From positions 1 through 64,000 of IMG/VR virus record IMGVR_UViG_3300043787_000193: a DNA stretch of 64,000 bases; one strand, given 5' to 3'. Under the pieces are notes generated by a model that made no database searches, was not told the origin of the DNA, and saw nothing but the letters and a program-made list of their open reading frames with translations. Source of the DNA: a virus. The position numbers and the translations under genes were made by a program. Of this stretch, positions 38,584 through 47,763 are shown in pieces. Position 1 is the first letter of the stretch; each line of letters starts with the position of its first letter.

Positions 38584-41500
38584 TTAGTCTTCGTCCGTCC
38601 CCGAATCTCTCACCTTGCCGTAGCGCACGCTGCGATGCAGTTCCATGGCTCCGCCGGGAATCGGCACGCCTGAGTTTGCATCCTGATTGCTGTAGAGCAC
38701 TCCGAATAGCTGGTTCACTTCTTGGGAGAAACTGACATTGCGCGAATCCGGCAAGCCGTCTGAGACGTCGACCGTCGACGGTTCGAGTTCCGCATTCGGG
38801 TCTTCCGTCACCGGCTGCAATGTCACTGGCGTGAGCGCTCCGAGGCCGAGAATTCTGGTCTTCATCTTGTCCCACACCAGATTTTCGAGCGTCGGCGATT
38901 GCGCGAAAGAGGGTTGATACCCCCAGTCGATCGCCGCCCCGTTATCGGTGAACTGGTTGGGCACGCTCATGTCCACGTAGCCGGTTGCACCCTCTCGCTG
39001 CTGGATTCCCGAGAGGCAAAACACCAGTTGCCGATGCACAATCAGCGGGCTCGGAGGATTCGCGAGCGTGCGTTGCAACACTTTGATGAAACGGAAACTT
39101 CCGCCATTGGCCGCGCCGTCGTTGTCACTCCATCTTCGTCCGTGCGGGTTCGGCATCAACTCGCCCGACATGGTGAGCATCAGCGGTTCTTCCCAGCCAT
39201 TGAAGTAGTTGCACACAATGTCGTGATTCGGCACCGTTGCTCCGTCGAGTGGCAGCGCGATGTGCACTTCCTTGCGGATGTTGTCGACGCAAACGCAAAC
39301 TTGTGAAGAGGCTGATTTGTTGAGCCGGTCCCAAGTGCCCTGCAGTTCCTGCCCCACTTGCACGGCTCTCCCGTTTTCGTAGCGGTAGAGTCCGGAATCT
39401 TCGTCGAAGTAAACAATGAAGTCGTCGGCGGTGTCCCAGGCCCGCACGCCGCAAGGCCCGTGCCCAAACCATCTACGGGAAACTCCCCACTGGCTCGGCG
39501 TACTTGAACCCGGCGTCACTTCGTAGCCGCTTTTCTCCTTAAGCGAGATGATTTCGCCGGAGATGGTTTCGACCAGGCCGCGCGTGCGTTGCCCGTTCGA
39601 TTCCGCGATGCCGAGAATCCCTCCGGGGCTTGCGATGTTCGCCGGGTCGCCGGGATTGGAGAAGTAGTGTGACGAGTCTTGCCCCGTGGTGTAGACCATC
39701 ACGTTTAGCTGCTCGGCGAAAACCAGGTTCGCGCAACTCGGTACAGGGATGGTCGAAAGCTGCGCCGTCACATCGTCCCCGTTCGCTAGATCGTTGTCGT
39801 CGGCGTCGAGAATGATTCCCGGAAGTCCAACCAGGTAGCCTCCGGTCGTTGTTGCCGGCGTATCGTCACTGGATTGCCATGTTGCCGTTCCTGCAAGCGG
39901 CGTGGGCGAACCCGGTAGTTGATTCTGGCTCACCGAGAGCACCACAAACTGTCCATCGAAAGAACTGTCGGTCACTCCCGTGACTTGAATACGCTGGCCG
40001 GGGTTGAGGTTGTTCACGTCTGCGATCTGCGCCGAGACGATGCCCGTGGCCAAACGACTGAGGCTGTAGATTTGCACGGGGTTGTTCTGCCCCATGGCGT
40101 CGGTGGGTTGTGTGGGGACCAGCGCTATCGTCCCGCCGGCATAGCCCGTGCCCGGTCCAACTCCGGCCCACTCGACAATGTTGCCGGCAACTTCCGCGAG
40201 CACAAACACCCCGTCAAACCAGCCGTTTGGGGTGCCTGTGACTTGGATGGTGTCTCCCGCCTGCAAGCCGCTGGTGTTTGAGAGCAGCGCGGTGACCGCA
40301 CCGTTGACTGCGCCGATCGATTGAATGGTGGCCGAGAAGGGCGTCACTGGGTCTTGCGCCGGCAGAAAAGTAAATGGCCCCGCCTGCACTGCCCCTTGTA
40401 CGCTCCATGCCGCGATATCTTCGGCAATAAAGGGGCCGCCCGGCGGGAGAATCGCAACTGGAGTAGGTTGCTGCACCCCGCCGGTGGTTTGCGTGATTTC
40501 GCCGCCGGTGGAGGAACTGTTCGGCCCGATCTGCGACCATTGCAATTGCGAGGAGCCTGGGTTCACGCTGGTGATGATGAACGTCCCGTCATAGGTCGGG
40601 TCGGTGACATCGTTCACCTGAATCTCTGCGCCCTGGATGAAGTTCGCGACTGTATCGAGCGTGGCTGTGACCACATTGCTCGCGCGGCTGATGGCGGTGA
40701 CGTTGCCGAGGCCCTGTTGCGGGCCTCCGCCTGAAATCAGTGTCATCGTGCCCGTGGCCGGACTGTATTTCAGATTCCCACCCGCCTGCTGCCACCACAC
40801 GGAGTAGCCGCCTCCCAGTCCGTCGTGACTGCCGGGATTCTGGCTGACTTTCACGATGGTGAAGGTTCCATCAAGACTGGAATTCGGGGCGCCTGCGATC
40901 GTGATCTGCGCCCCTACCACGAAGCCCGGCGGAGGGTTGGTCGGCGTGCCTGCCGGGTTGTAGACAATGGCGATGACGGTTCCGGGCGAGGCCGGGTATT
41001 CGTTGCGCGCGATGAAGCCGATGTTCTGCGGCTGGTTGGTGCCGACTCCTGCGCCCACCGGAGAAATTGTTCCCCCCGTGGAGCTGTCGTTGGCGGCCGT
41101 CTGCGCCCACTGCACCGTGCCGCCGCCCCCGAGATTCGGGTTGATGGCGGTGATGGTGAAGGTTCCATCCCAGGTCGTCGATGTCGGCACAACGCCGGCC
41201 ACGGTAATTTCTATACCGACGGCGAGGCCAGAGAGGGAATTCACCACCGCACTCACCACATCGCTTGCGCGAGCAATGGTCGCGATCAAATCTTGCGGGG
41301 TAACGAAAGCCGAAGCCGCGCTCGCGCTGGTCGCCGTGCCGCCTGTCGAAGCGGCTGCCGGTGGTTGCGTGCTCTCGGTCTGGGTCCAGATCAGCGTGGC
41401 GCCGCCGTATTGGTTCGGACCTACTCCAGTGAGCGTGAAAGTTCCATCGAAGGAACTGTCGGTCACGCCGGCAATGACCACTTGCGCGCCTTGCGCAAAG

Positions 41501-43200
41501 CCGGCGAGATTGTCCACGGTGCAGGTCACGACTCCCGCGGCTGTCCGCTGGATGAATGTGATGTTCGCCGTGCCTGCGGCTGCGATCGACGAAAGGAAAT
41601 TACAAAGCAAGGGGCTGCCGGGATCGATCGGGACCTGACTTTCGTTCAGGTCGATGCGCGCGACAGCCAGATAGCGCGGGCCGCTTGCGCCGATGAAAGG
41701 CAAACTGGAAATCGCGGCCGTCGGAATGGCGCGCGGGGCAAACGTGGTTCCGGTTGACGGGATCGACGAGATGATCGCCGGCTCATAGACCGGGGCGCCG
41801 CTCAGGTACTGGTAGAAACTCAGCGGCGCCGTCGCTCCGGTCGCAACCGCCGCCACATACACATTCAAAGACTTCAGGTTCGGCCAGGATAGAACCGGGT
41901 CCGTCAACCCCAGCACCGAGATCAACCACTGCGGCATGCGCGGCCCGCCATAACCTGCGGCGTTATAAGCTGCCGCGGTTGTGGGGCCGGGAACTTCGTT
42001 CTGCTGCTGGAAAAATACTTCCAGGCAGTCGCTCGCCGCCGTGTTCGTAAAAACAATGGGTGCGGTCCACTGCGATTCTCCCGCCGCATTCTGATAGGCG
42101 AAGCAGACGTAAACATCCTGCCCGGAAGAAATGGATCCCGAGGGCGCTCCCGCCTGGCCTTTGATGCTGAGGATTTGTTCGGGAGCTTCCGGCTGGGGAA
42201 CGAATTGCGCTGCGCCCGGAGTCCACTCAGTCCATACGCTTGTGCCGTTCGGGTCCGTGACTTGTGCAGGGTTCGAGACCACGCCGCTGCCACTGGCCTG
42301 TGTGACTGTGCCGCCGGTCCCGGTCTGGTTCACGCCACCACTGACGGTGTAGGAGATGGTATTGCTGCCGATCGCGGTGATGGTGAAGTTGCCGTTGAAA
42401 AAAGGGTTGCTGTTGCCCGCTACCGTGATCGCGCTTCCGACCGTAAACCCAGAAGTGGATGCCACGGTGAGGATGGCGGTGTTGTGGCCGAGAAAGCCTG
42501 CCTGCTCCCGTGCGGCGAGTATCGAGGTCTCCGCCGAGGCGGATGCACTCAAGTATCCGTCGAGCACCGGCCACGTCGGTTCCACATTCCCCTGCGTTCC
42601 CGGCACGATGCAGCGGAACCAGCGCGACGGATTCTGCGAGGTCCGAACCACATCCCCCACCAAGGCGTAGCGTCCCGGCGTCCAGATCGCCCCGATAGGA
42701 TTCTGCGAGATCGGGCTGACTACTCCGGTCGGCCCGTCGAGCACCATCGGCGGAGAAAAGGCGCTCATCAGGTTCGAGAACGCCATATGGATGCGGTTGT
42801 AGGCCTTCGCCGTCTGCATGGAGATTCCCGGCACAGGCAGGACCGGCAAGGGGATGGGCAGAGGAAGCGGCACCATGGCCCCGCTCCCGGCTGGGCTTTC
42901 CTGCAGAAGCGTTCCCTGGCTCGTGAGCGCCGCCACCACCTGCTGCGGATTGTTGACCAGCACATCGAGCGCATCGACGCCGGTCATGTCGAAGGGCGGC
43001 AGATTCGGGATGAGTGGATCCACCCCGATGGCATAGCTCATGGTGTGCAGGTAGCCATCGCGCGTCCGCGGGGAACGCTTGCGGAAGCGCATGTTCCGGC
43101 ACACCACAGCGAGCCCGAGCGGAATTTGCGTGGCATCGTCGTAATTGGCGAGGCCGCCAAGTTCCTTGTCGGGAAATGGAGTGTAGCCGGAAAAATCCAT
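38584..43200 (-). CDS. 1538-residue structural protein with seven tandem beta repeats
   Basis: The N-terminus (LANYDDATQIPLGLAVVCRN, then MRFRKRSPRTRDGY) and the C-terminal half (residues 1150-1500; SLKEKSGYEVTPGS, WFGHGPCGVRAWD) recall P22 gp10-like head-completion proteins, which seal the portal. Between them seven repeats of about 60-80 residues occur at roughly 242-300, 556-622, 647-712, 741-822, 842-905, 967-1027 and 1052-1122, with a consensus near GxxIxVxGVxDSSFDGTFxI. Repeats 2 to 7 are largely contiguous; repeat 1 is separated. The expanded repeats may project from the tail hub as decoration or adhesion modules. Located after the connector genes, as expected. Confidence 0.65.
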   Translation of the reverse strand: MDFSGYTPFPDKELGGLANYDDATQIPLGLAVVCRNMRFRKRSPRTRDGYLHTMSYAIGVDPLIPNLPPFDMTGVDALDVLVNNPQQVVAALTSQGTLLQESPAGSGAMVPLPLPIPLPVLPVPGISMQTAKAYNRIHMAFSNLMSAFSPPMVLDGPTGVVSPISQNPIGAIWTPGRYALVGDVVRTSQNPSRWFRCIVPGTQGNVEPTWPVLDGYLSASASAETSILAAREQAGFLGHNTAILTVASTSGFTVGSAITVAGNSNPFFNGNFTITAIGSNTISYTVSGGVNQTGTGGTVTQASGSGVVSNPAQVTDPNGTSVWTEWTPGAAQFVPQPEAPEQILSIKGQAGAPSGSISSGQDVYVCFAYQNAAGESQWTAPIVFTNTAASDCLEVFFQQQNEVPGPTTAAAYNAAGYGGPRMPQWLISVLGLTDPVLSWPNLKSLNVYVAAVATGATAPLSFYQYLSGAPVYEPAIISSIPSTGTTFAPRAIPTAAISSLPFIGASGPRYLAVARIDLNESQVPIDPGSPLLCNFLSSIAAAGTANITFIQRTAAGVVTCTVDNLAGFAQGAQVVIAGVTDSSFDGTFTLTGVGPNQYGGATLIWTQTESTQPPAAASTGGTATSASAASAFVTPQDLIATIARASDVVSAVVNSLSGLAVGIEITVAGVVPTSTTWDGTFTITAINPNLGGGGTVQWAQTAANDSSTGGTISPVGAGVGTNQPQNIGFIARNEYPASPGTVIAIVYNPAGTPTNPPPGFVVGAQITIAGAPNSSLDGTFTIVKVSQNPGSHDGLGGGYSVWWQQAGGNLKYSPATGTMTLISGGGPQQGLGNVTAISRASNVVTATLDTVANFIQGAEIQVNDVTDPTYDGTFIITSVNPGSSQLQWSQIGPNSSSTGGEITQTTGGVQQPTPVAILPPGGPFIAEDIAAWSVQGAVQAGPFTFLPAQDPVTPFSATIQSIGAVNGAVTALLSNTSGLQAGDTIQVTGTPNGWFDGVFVLAEVAGNIVEWAGVGPGTGYAGGTIALVPTQPTDAMGQNNPVQIYSLSRLATGIVSAQIADVNNLNPGQRIQVTGVTDSSFDGQFVVLSVSQNQLPGSPTPLAGTATWQSSDDTPATTTGGYLVGLPGIILDADDNDLANGDDVTAQLSTIPVPSCANLVFAEQLNVMVYTTGQDSSHYFSNPGDPANIASPGGILGIAESNGQRTRGLVETISGEIISLKEKSGYEVTPGSSTPSQWGVSRRWFGHGPCGVRAWDTADDFIVYFDEDSGLYRYENGRAVQVGQELQGTWDRLNKSASSQVCVCVDNIRKEVHIALPLDGATVPNHDIVCNYFNGWEEPLMLTMSGELMPNPHGRRWSDNDGAANGGSFRFIKVLQRTLANPPSPLIVHRQLVFCLSGIQQREGATGYVDMSVPNQFTDNGAAIDWGYQPSFAQSPTLENLVWDKMKTRILGLGALTPVTLQPVTEDPNAELEPSTVDVSDGLPDSRNVSFSQEVNQLFGVLYSNQDANSGVPIPGGAMELHRSVRYGKVRDSGTDED

Positions 43201-43280
43201 GGGTTAAGGAAGAAGCCGCTCAGGAAAACGGCACGGTCACGGAAAGCACCGAACCGTCAGGGAAGGGAAGCGGGCCGCGC

Positions 43281-43715
43281 TCAGTCGTACTTCTGCGGCA
43301 CGTCGACTTCGATGGTGAGGCCCTTGAACCCGGCGGCGGTCAGAGCGGCCGCAACGCTGGCGTAGGTTCCGCTAGAGAGTTCCGTGCCGTCGCTCGCGAA
43401 AATGCGCAAGGCGTAGTTCGCGTTCGTCGGCGAGGCTGCGTTCTGCTCGACCTGGAAGGTGAATCCAGAGTAGGGCAGCACGCGGAAGGCGCTGTTCGGC
43501 GGCAGGGATGTCGTCGAACCATTCAGGGTGCTGGGAATCTTCGCCCGGTCCGCGTAAGCCGGATTCAAGGCGGTGGAGAAGTTGAGGGTTTCGCCCGGCG
43601 TGCCGATCGCGCCGCCGTTCAGATAGCTGCCGGAAAGCGCGCACTGGAAAACTTTCGTGATGAAATTGTCTCCCGCGGCTTTTCTTTTTCGGAGGTAAGT
43701 TAAGACGTTTGCCAT
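43281..43715 (-). CDS. Small structural protein
   Basis: 144 residues from ATG 43715 with AGGAGA at suitable distance. The basic N-terminus (MANVLTYLRKRKAAGDNFIT) is followed by a beta-rich Ser/Asn body (SAFRVLPYSGFTFQVEQNAA) ending in a mixed alpha/beta tail. It lies between a connector-like gene and the 1538-residue gene; a gap of 80 bases downstream holds no gene. Probably a minor capsid, neck or decoration protein. Confidence 0.55.
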   Translation of the reverse strand: MANVLTYLRKRKAAGDNFITKVFQCALSGSYLNGGAIGTPGETLNFSTALNPAYADRAKIPSTLNGSTTSLPPNSAFRVLPYSGFTFQVEQNAASPTNANYALRIFASDGTELSSGTYASVAAALTAAGFKGLTIEVDVPQKYD

Positions 43716-43739
43716 GGTGATGTTTCTCCTTGAAATTCT

Positions 43740-44498
43740 CTATCCCACAATCGGCGGCGTGAACTGCCCGCCAGCGCCCGCCCACTGGGTTCTTCGCCCG
43801 CCCAGACGGATGTTCTCGCTCATCTGCGACTTCGAGAGCAGACAAACAAAGTCGTCTTCCGCCCGCTGCGCCATCTTCACCAGTTGCTCATGCACCGGGC
43901 CGCCTTCTGCCCCCGGCCCGATGGCTGAGATCAGTTCGCAGGTCCAATAGACGAAAACATTCAATGCGCCCTTGATGAAGGTTGCAGCGTCGTTGTTCGC
44001 CGGGGAGGGAATGAAATCTCCGCGAATACGCAGGTCTACGATCTGGTTGCAGGGCGAGAGGTAAATAATCCCTCCGCGGAGCTCGAATGACTCCACAATG
44101 TCGGAGTCCGAAGCTACGGGCTGGCCCGCGGCGGCGGTGTTGGTGTCAAAAACTTTCCCCGACATCGGCACGGGCTGCCAGTCGATATCGGATTGCCCTG
44201 AGAGTCTCCACTCAATCGGCGAGCTTCCATCGGTTGAATCCGGGGTGACCAGATTCCCTAACGGTTGCCCGTCTGCTTGATACGAAGACAGGTCGGTGGT
44301 GTTGGCCGGAACATTGGTCAGCACCACCACCTGTGTGTCGTAGTTGAGCCCCAGCGCCTGAAACCGATTGTTGATGTCGGTGTTCACCAGGTCGATGAAG
44401 TTGATGATGTAGTCGTAATCGGCGTAGCTTGACTTCGACCCATACGCCGTCTTCATCAGCGTCTGGCAGCGGAGCGCAACGGTTTTGATCAGGGCCAA
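43740..44498 (-). CDS. Head-tail connector (adaptor)-type protein
   Basis: 252 residues. The N-terminal helical stretch (VALRCQTLMKTAYGSKSSYA DYDYIINFIDLVN, residues 8-40) followed by a beta core (PIEWRLSGQSDIDWQPV, IIYLSPCNQIVDLRIRGDF) and a long C-terminal helical part with EQLVKMAQRAEDDF matches the layout of phage adaptor proteins that join portal to tail. It is located downstream of the capsid genes and upstream of the gp10-like protein. Confidence 0.5.
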   Translation of the reverse strand: MALIKTVALRCQTLMKTAYGSKSSYADYDYIINFIDLVNTDINNRFQALGLNYDTQVVVLTNVPANTTDLSSYQADGQPLGNLVTPDSTDGSSPIEWRLSGQSDIDWQPVPMSGKVFDTNTAAAGQPVASDSDIVESFELRGGIIYLSPCNQIVDLRIRGDFIPSPANNDAATFIKGALNVFVYWTCELISAIGPGAEGGPVHEQLVKMAQRAEDDFVCLLSKSQMSENIRLGGRRTQWAGAGGQFTPPIVG

Positions 44499-44503
44499 CG
44501 GCT

Positions 44504-45589
44504 TTAGTCCTTGTCTTCGTTCTTCTCTTCTGGTTTTGCGCCGCGCTTCTTTTCCGCCTTCTCATTCTTGGCGGCGTCACGCTTCAGGTCAGTGAGGTGT
44601 TCTTTCAGCGGCTTAATGCGCGGGTAAAGTTCGAGCGTTTGCAACTGCTCTTTCGTCATGCGCCGCGCGGTCATCAGGCCGCCATCCGTGTCTTCGGTGT
44701 AAAGCGTGCCGTAGGCGACGAAGGGATCGACGATGTACCCGCACTGGCATTTCACGGTCCCGGTCTCGATGCGGCGCGGGCACATCGGGCACTTCGCCGT
44801 CTTCGATCCCGAGGCCGAGCCGCCGCGTTCGAGGAACCACGCGGGCGCATCCGTCAGGACACCCACGTTCAACAGGTAGCTCACGCACTGGTTTTTGCGG
44901 TTGCCCCGGTTTTCCCGAATCGCTTCCTTGTCGGTTGAGCGGAAGGCGTCATTGGCGCGCGAGACCGTATCCTGCATGTGCGCGAGCATGCGCGAAAAGG
45001 CTTGCTCGGCGGCCTGCGGCAGGGGCATGTACTCGTTCCACCCCACCGCCGCGTTGAGTTTCTCGTCCAGCCACTTCCCGTTTGCATCCTGGGGAAGATG
45101 TTCGCCTTCGTAAGCGAAGATTCCGCCCTGGGTTTGCAGCATGTTCTGCTGCCGCACCATGTCGCAGGCGAGCACCATGGGCAGATCCACGGTGGCTTTC
45201 AATTCGGCGTAGGAGTCGGTTTTCCCCGTGCCCCGAAATCTGGTTCCGGCGCTCGCGTAGGGAGTCAGAATCACGTCGTAAGTGATGGGAATCGAGAGGC
45301 CGCTCGCAAGCACAATGCGGGGAACGTGCGCATCCCAGAGATCGCGTTCGACGGGGACTCCGATCAACCGCTTGTTCTGGTGCGCCGCTCCGTCCGGGCT
45401 TAACGTCCAGGGGCAGAGGCGGCAGACGATGGCGGGCTTGAATCCCCGCTGTTCGGCATCGCGCAGGGCTTCGTTGTAGACTTCGACGCGCTCCCGCTCG
45501 GCGGGGGCCATCAAGGGATCGACGGTCATGGAACCGCCGGCGAATTTCTCTCTAGCGCCGGTGTAACCGATGGTGGATGGGGCTGGCAT
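44504..45589 (-). CDS. Virion-cluster protein with zinc ribbon
   Basis: 361 residues. A helical N-terminal region holds AIVCRLCPWTLSP (a CxxC pair near residue 57). The middle is alpha/beta (LIGVPVERDLWDAHVPRIVL...), and a second ribbon CPMCPRRIETGTVKCQCG lies at about 270-287. The C-terminal 60 residues are very charged (KNEKAEKKRGAKPEEKNEDKD). The four cysteines of the second site should bind zinc. Its function is unknown; its position suggests a minor head protein. Confidence 0.6.
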   Translation of the reverse strand: MPAPSTIGYTGAREKFAGGSMTVDPLMAPAERERVEVYNEALRDAEQRGFKPAIVCRLCPWTLSPDGAAHQNKRLIGVPVERDLWDAHVPRIVLASGLSIPITYDVILTPYASAGTRFRGTGKTDSYAELKATVDLPMVLACDMVRQQNMLQTQGGIFAYEGEHLPQDANGKWLDEKLNAAVGWNEYMPLPQAAEQAFSRMLAHMQDTVSRANDAFRSTDKEAIRENRGNRKNQCVSYLLNVGVLTDAPAWFLERGGSASGSKTAKCPMCPRRIETGTVKCQCGYIVDPFVAYGTLYTEDTDGGLMTARRMTKEQLQTLELYPRIKPLKEHLTDLKRDAAKNEKAEKKRGAKPEEKNEDKD

Positions 45590-45641
45590 GGTGTTTATTT
45601 CTCCTGTGGGTGTGCTTGGGCCTGCCGCTCCGGAAAGTGCT

Positions 45642-45671
45642 TTGGGGGTCAGGCGGGTGTGGTGCTAAAGT
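45642..45671 (+). promoter_or_regulatory. Extended -10 promoter candidate for the plus-strand moron cluster
   Basis: TGCTAAAGT (45663-45671) is an extended -10-like element ending six bases before ATG 45678, with a weak TTGGGG at 45642-45647 (18-bp spacer). The same arrangement, TGCTAGAGT followed by ATG, precedes the plus gene at 37756. Both predict messages with almost no leader. Confidence 0.4.
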
Positions 45672-45677
45672 GTTTTT

Positions 45678-45902
45678 ATGGCTCTTGATCGGAAGCTATG
45701 GCCGCAACCGTTCTCGGAAGAGGCGAACGCCATGGCTCTGATGCGCGCGAAGTTTCAAGGCTTGATTCCAGAAACCGTAACCGACGAAGAGTGTCTCGAC
45801 CTGATGCTGAAGTTCGCCGAATTCCAGAGCGCGTACATCGAGAACTTGATGAACCTGCTCAACACGCTGCCCGTGCGACACATGATGTTGGTGAAACCGT
45901 GA
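45678..45902 (+). CDS. 74-residue moron-like hypothetical protein
   Basis: A helical, Leu/Met-rich acidic protein (MALDRKLWPQPFSEEANAMA...ECLDLMLKFAEFQSAYIE). It is divergent from the minus gene at 45589 and the first of three plus genes. Its TGA overlaps the GTG of the next gene. No ribosome site is evident; translation from a leaderless message is likely. No family recognised. Confidence 0.6.
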   Translation: MALDRKLWPQPFSEEANAMALMRAKFQGLIPETVTDEECLDLMLKFAEFQSAYIENLMNLLNTLPVRHMMLVKP

Positions 45903-46147
45903 CTCGCAGCCGTTGCATAGAACTCGCCGTCATCGTTCTGCTGCTCCTGCTCTGGCTCGACTGGCGCATGGTGCGAAACCTAGCGATGGGATTGCTGGCG
46001 TTTCTTCACTTGCCCATCTACCTCATCGAAAGCGGCAACTGGCGCATCTTTCTGCCGGTGCTGGCGCTGGCTGCGTTGATGATGGCCGTCGCCGTCGGAA
46101 TCGATCTCTGGAAATGGATCACTCACCGGGGAACACGATCCAGTTAG
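45899..46147 (+). CDS. Two-span membrane protein
   Basis: 82 residues starting at GTG 45899 with GTGA coupling. It contains two hydrophobic spans (LAVIVLLLLLWLDW and IFLPVLALAALMMAVAVGI) separated by a MGLLAFLHLPIYLIESGNW region that could be a third, re-entrant, segment. The C-terminus is basic. Membrane proteins in moron clusters commonly act in superinfection exclusion or host surface change (inference). Its stop lies in the first copy of a 25-bp repeat. Confidence 0.6.
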   Translation: MTRSRCIELAVIVLLLLLWLDWRMVRNLAMGLLAFLHLPIYLIESGNWRIFLPVLALAALMMAVAVGIDLWKWITHRGTRSS

Positions 46148-46167
46148 AAAGTGAAGCTGTCGAGAGG
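46143..46167. repeat. 25-bp direct repeat, copy 1
   Basis: Identical to 46394-46418 (251 bp apart). This copy spans the stop of the membrane-protein gene and the GAGAGG ribosome site of the Tat gene. Confidence 0.9.
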
Positions 46168-46178
46168 GAGCCATTCAG

Positions 46179-46577
46179 ATGCCGATGAACCGCCGCAACT
46201 TTCTTCGCACCTTAATCGGTGGAGTCGCCGCCGCCGCTGCCGTCAGAACCTTTCCCTTCCGGGTGTTCTCGTTTCCGAGCAAGCCGCTGGTGCATCAGGC
46301 GACGAACCAAGAAATCCTTGCGCTGCAACTAGAGCGATTCGGCCACAGGATTCCTGATCTCATTGCACGCGACCAAAGGCTTTACCGGATGATGTTAGAA
46401 AGTGAAGCTGTCGAGAGGAGGCACGGCGGCGGCGCTCACACCATCGAAGAACTGATTCTCCTCCGCGGCGACGTTCGCGAAGTCTGTCCAGACAAAGGCT
46501 TCTTGCCGCTTGGGTCAGCCCCGCCACGCATCAAGAGCATCGACACCGACAACCGAGTCATCGTCTGGGAATCCTGA
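46179..46577 (+). CDS. Protein with N-terminal Tat signal
   Basis: 132 residues. It starts at ATG 46179, eight bases after GAGAGGGAG. The N-terminus MPMNRRNFLRTLIGGVAAAA AV is a textbook twin-arginine signal (RRNFL, then a hydrophobic stretch) with an AxxF cleavage zone. The mature part is helical, with HIPDLIARDQ-type sequence (GHRIPDLIARDQRLYRMMLE). Export via Tat would be unusual for a phage protein. It is the last of three plus genes, and the second copy of the 25-bp repeat lies inside it (codons for LESEAVERR). Function unknown. Confidence 0.65.
   Translation: MPMNRRNFLRTLIGGVAAAAAVRTFPFRVFSFPSKPLVHQATNQEILALQLERFGHRIPDLIARDQRLYRMMLESEAVERRHGGGAHTIEELILLRGDVREVCPDKGFLPLGSAPPRIKSIDTDNRVIVWES
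46394..46418. repeat. 25-bp direct repeat, copy 2
   Basis: A perfect copy of 46143-46167, here within the coding sequence of the Tat-signal gene. Confidence 0.9.
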
Positions 46578-46580
46578 AAT

Positions 46581-46919
46581 CTACTTCGCCGTCCCGCACA
46601 CCAGCCTGAACTCAAACCCTTCTAATCGTGCCTTCGATAAATCCGGCTTGCGGTTCCATCCCACCGGCGCAACCAACTCTGTCTTGTCGGTTACTTTGAA
46701 ATCGCGGACACAATCGAGCGCGGGCCAGACCACAAATTCTTCCTCTTCCGGTTTGGGCACGCACTTGTAGCCGCCGCGCCCGTCGGTGACTTGCTTTTCA
46801 TCATCATGGCACGGCTTCTCGTCCTGAGCGGCGACAACCGGAAGCTGCGATGCCAGCAAACACACAAGGGCCAACAGGCACAGGCACGCAATTGCCCAGC
46901 AGAATCTAGTTCCCCACAT
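46581..46919 (-). CDS. Secreted Cys-containing protein
   Basis: 112 residues from ATG 46919, which overlaps the end of the gene upstream. Residues 1-35 are a signal peptide (WAIACLCLLALVCLLASQLP, then VVAAQ). The mature part has four to five cysteines (KPCHDDE, YKCVPK, LDCVRDF, RLVCGT) likely to form disulphides in the periplasm. It is minus strand and convergent with the Tat gene. Function unknown; a periplasmic or envelope role is probable. Confidence 0.6.
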   Translation of the reverse strand: MWGTRFCWAIACLCLLALVCLLASQLPVVAAQDEKPCHDDEKQVTDGRGGYKCVPKPEEEEFVVWPALDCVRDFKVTDKTELVAPVGWNRKPDLSKARLEGFEFRLVCGTAK

Positions 46920-47763
46920 GCCCCATCTCAATCCCTTGTGCTCGCAGGGTCCGCGCAATCCCTTCGCGGATGCGCCCCGCTTCAAGCGAACTCGACAGCA
47001 CAAAGCTGATGTCGTCTTTGTATTCCTTCGCCAACTCGTCCCGCTCTTTCTTTTCCTGCGCGTCTTCTCGCGCGTGCGCCTCTTGCAGCGCCGACAGTTG
47101 CCGGAAGGTGGGATCGACGATGTTTTCGGGCAGGCTGGTGTGATATTCGTATTGCGCGATGGCCCGCTCCATCCATGCGCGGGACGGAATCTCGTCGAAC
47201 GTTGCGTAGGTCACTTGCTTATTCACGGGATCAAAGCCTTCGCAGAACGTCCAGTACAAGCCCTTCTCCGGCCACGGCCCGAGAATCTGCAAATTCGTTC
47301 CCGGAACTTTCCACTGTTCCCACCAGCTTCTTGAGCATCCCCCTGCACCTGGTTCCCAGTGCACAATCGCCCAGCCCTTCAACTGTGGCCAGCGCTTCAC
47401 CCAGCGCATCTCCTTCACGATCCGGAACGCTTTATTGCTGACGTGCATCCCGGCAGGCATCTCGACGTGCACCGTGGTCTTGTGCGAGGTTCCTTCCTGC
47501 TTCAGCGAAACCGGGACGGTGACCATCTCTTCGTCGAATTCCAGTTTGTTCTGGTCGAGGCCTTTCACTCCGGGTAGATGATCTTCGAACGCGCCCCCAG
47601 AGAGGTAGCGCACTTCGTGCGCTAGCACTGCCAGATATTTATTCTCGCCGTAGGGGTTGGTGCCGCCGACTCGACGCAGGAATCGGTAGACGTCTTCGGT
47701 CGAGCGGCAGTTCGGCGGGAAAGCGTCTTCGCGCCAGACGGGGCGTTTGATGGAGGTTTTCAT
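46906..47763 (-). CDS. 285-residue hypothetical protein
   Basis: Starts at ATG 47763 (ATGA overlap with the upstream stop). It is a mixed alpha/beta protein with a tryptophan-rich stretch (KGWAIVHWEPGAGGCSRSWW) and a charged helical C-terminus (EDAQEKKERDELAKEYKDDI). The length and the absence of Cys pairs argue against a zinc protein. It could be a head-cluster accessory protein; no family recognised. Confidence 0.6.
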   Translation of the reverse strand: MKTSIKRPVWREDAFPPNCRSTEDVYRFLRRVGGTNPYGENKYLAVLAHEVRYLSGGAFEDHLPGVKGLDQNKLEFDEEMVTVPVSLKQEGTSHKTTVHVEMPAGMHVSNKAFRIVKEMRWVKRWPQLKGWAIVHWEPGAGGCSRSWWEQWKVPGTNLQILGPWPEKGLYWTFCEGFDPVNKQVTYATFDEIPSRAWMERAIAQYEYHTSLPENIVDPTFRQLSALQEAHAREDAQEKKERDELAKEYKDDISFVLSSSLEAGRIREGIARTLRAQGIEMGHVGN

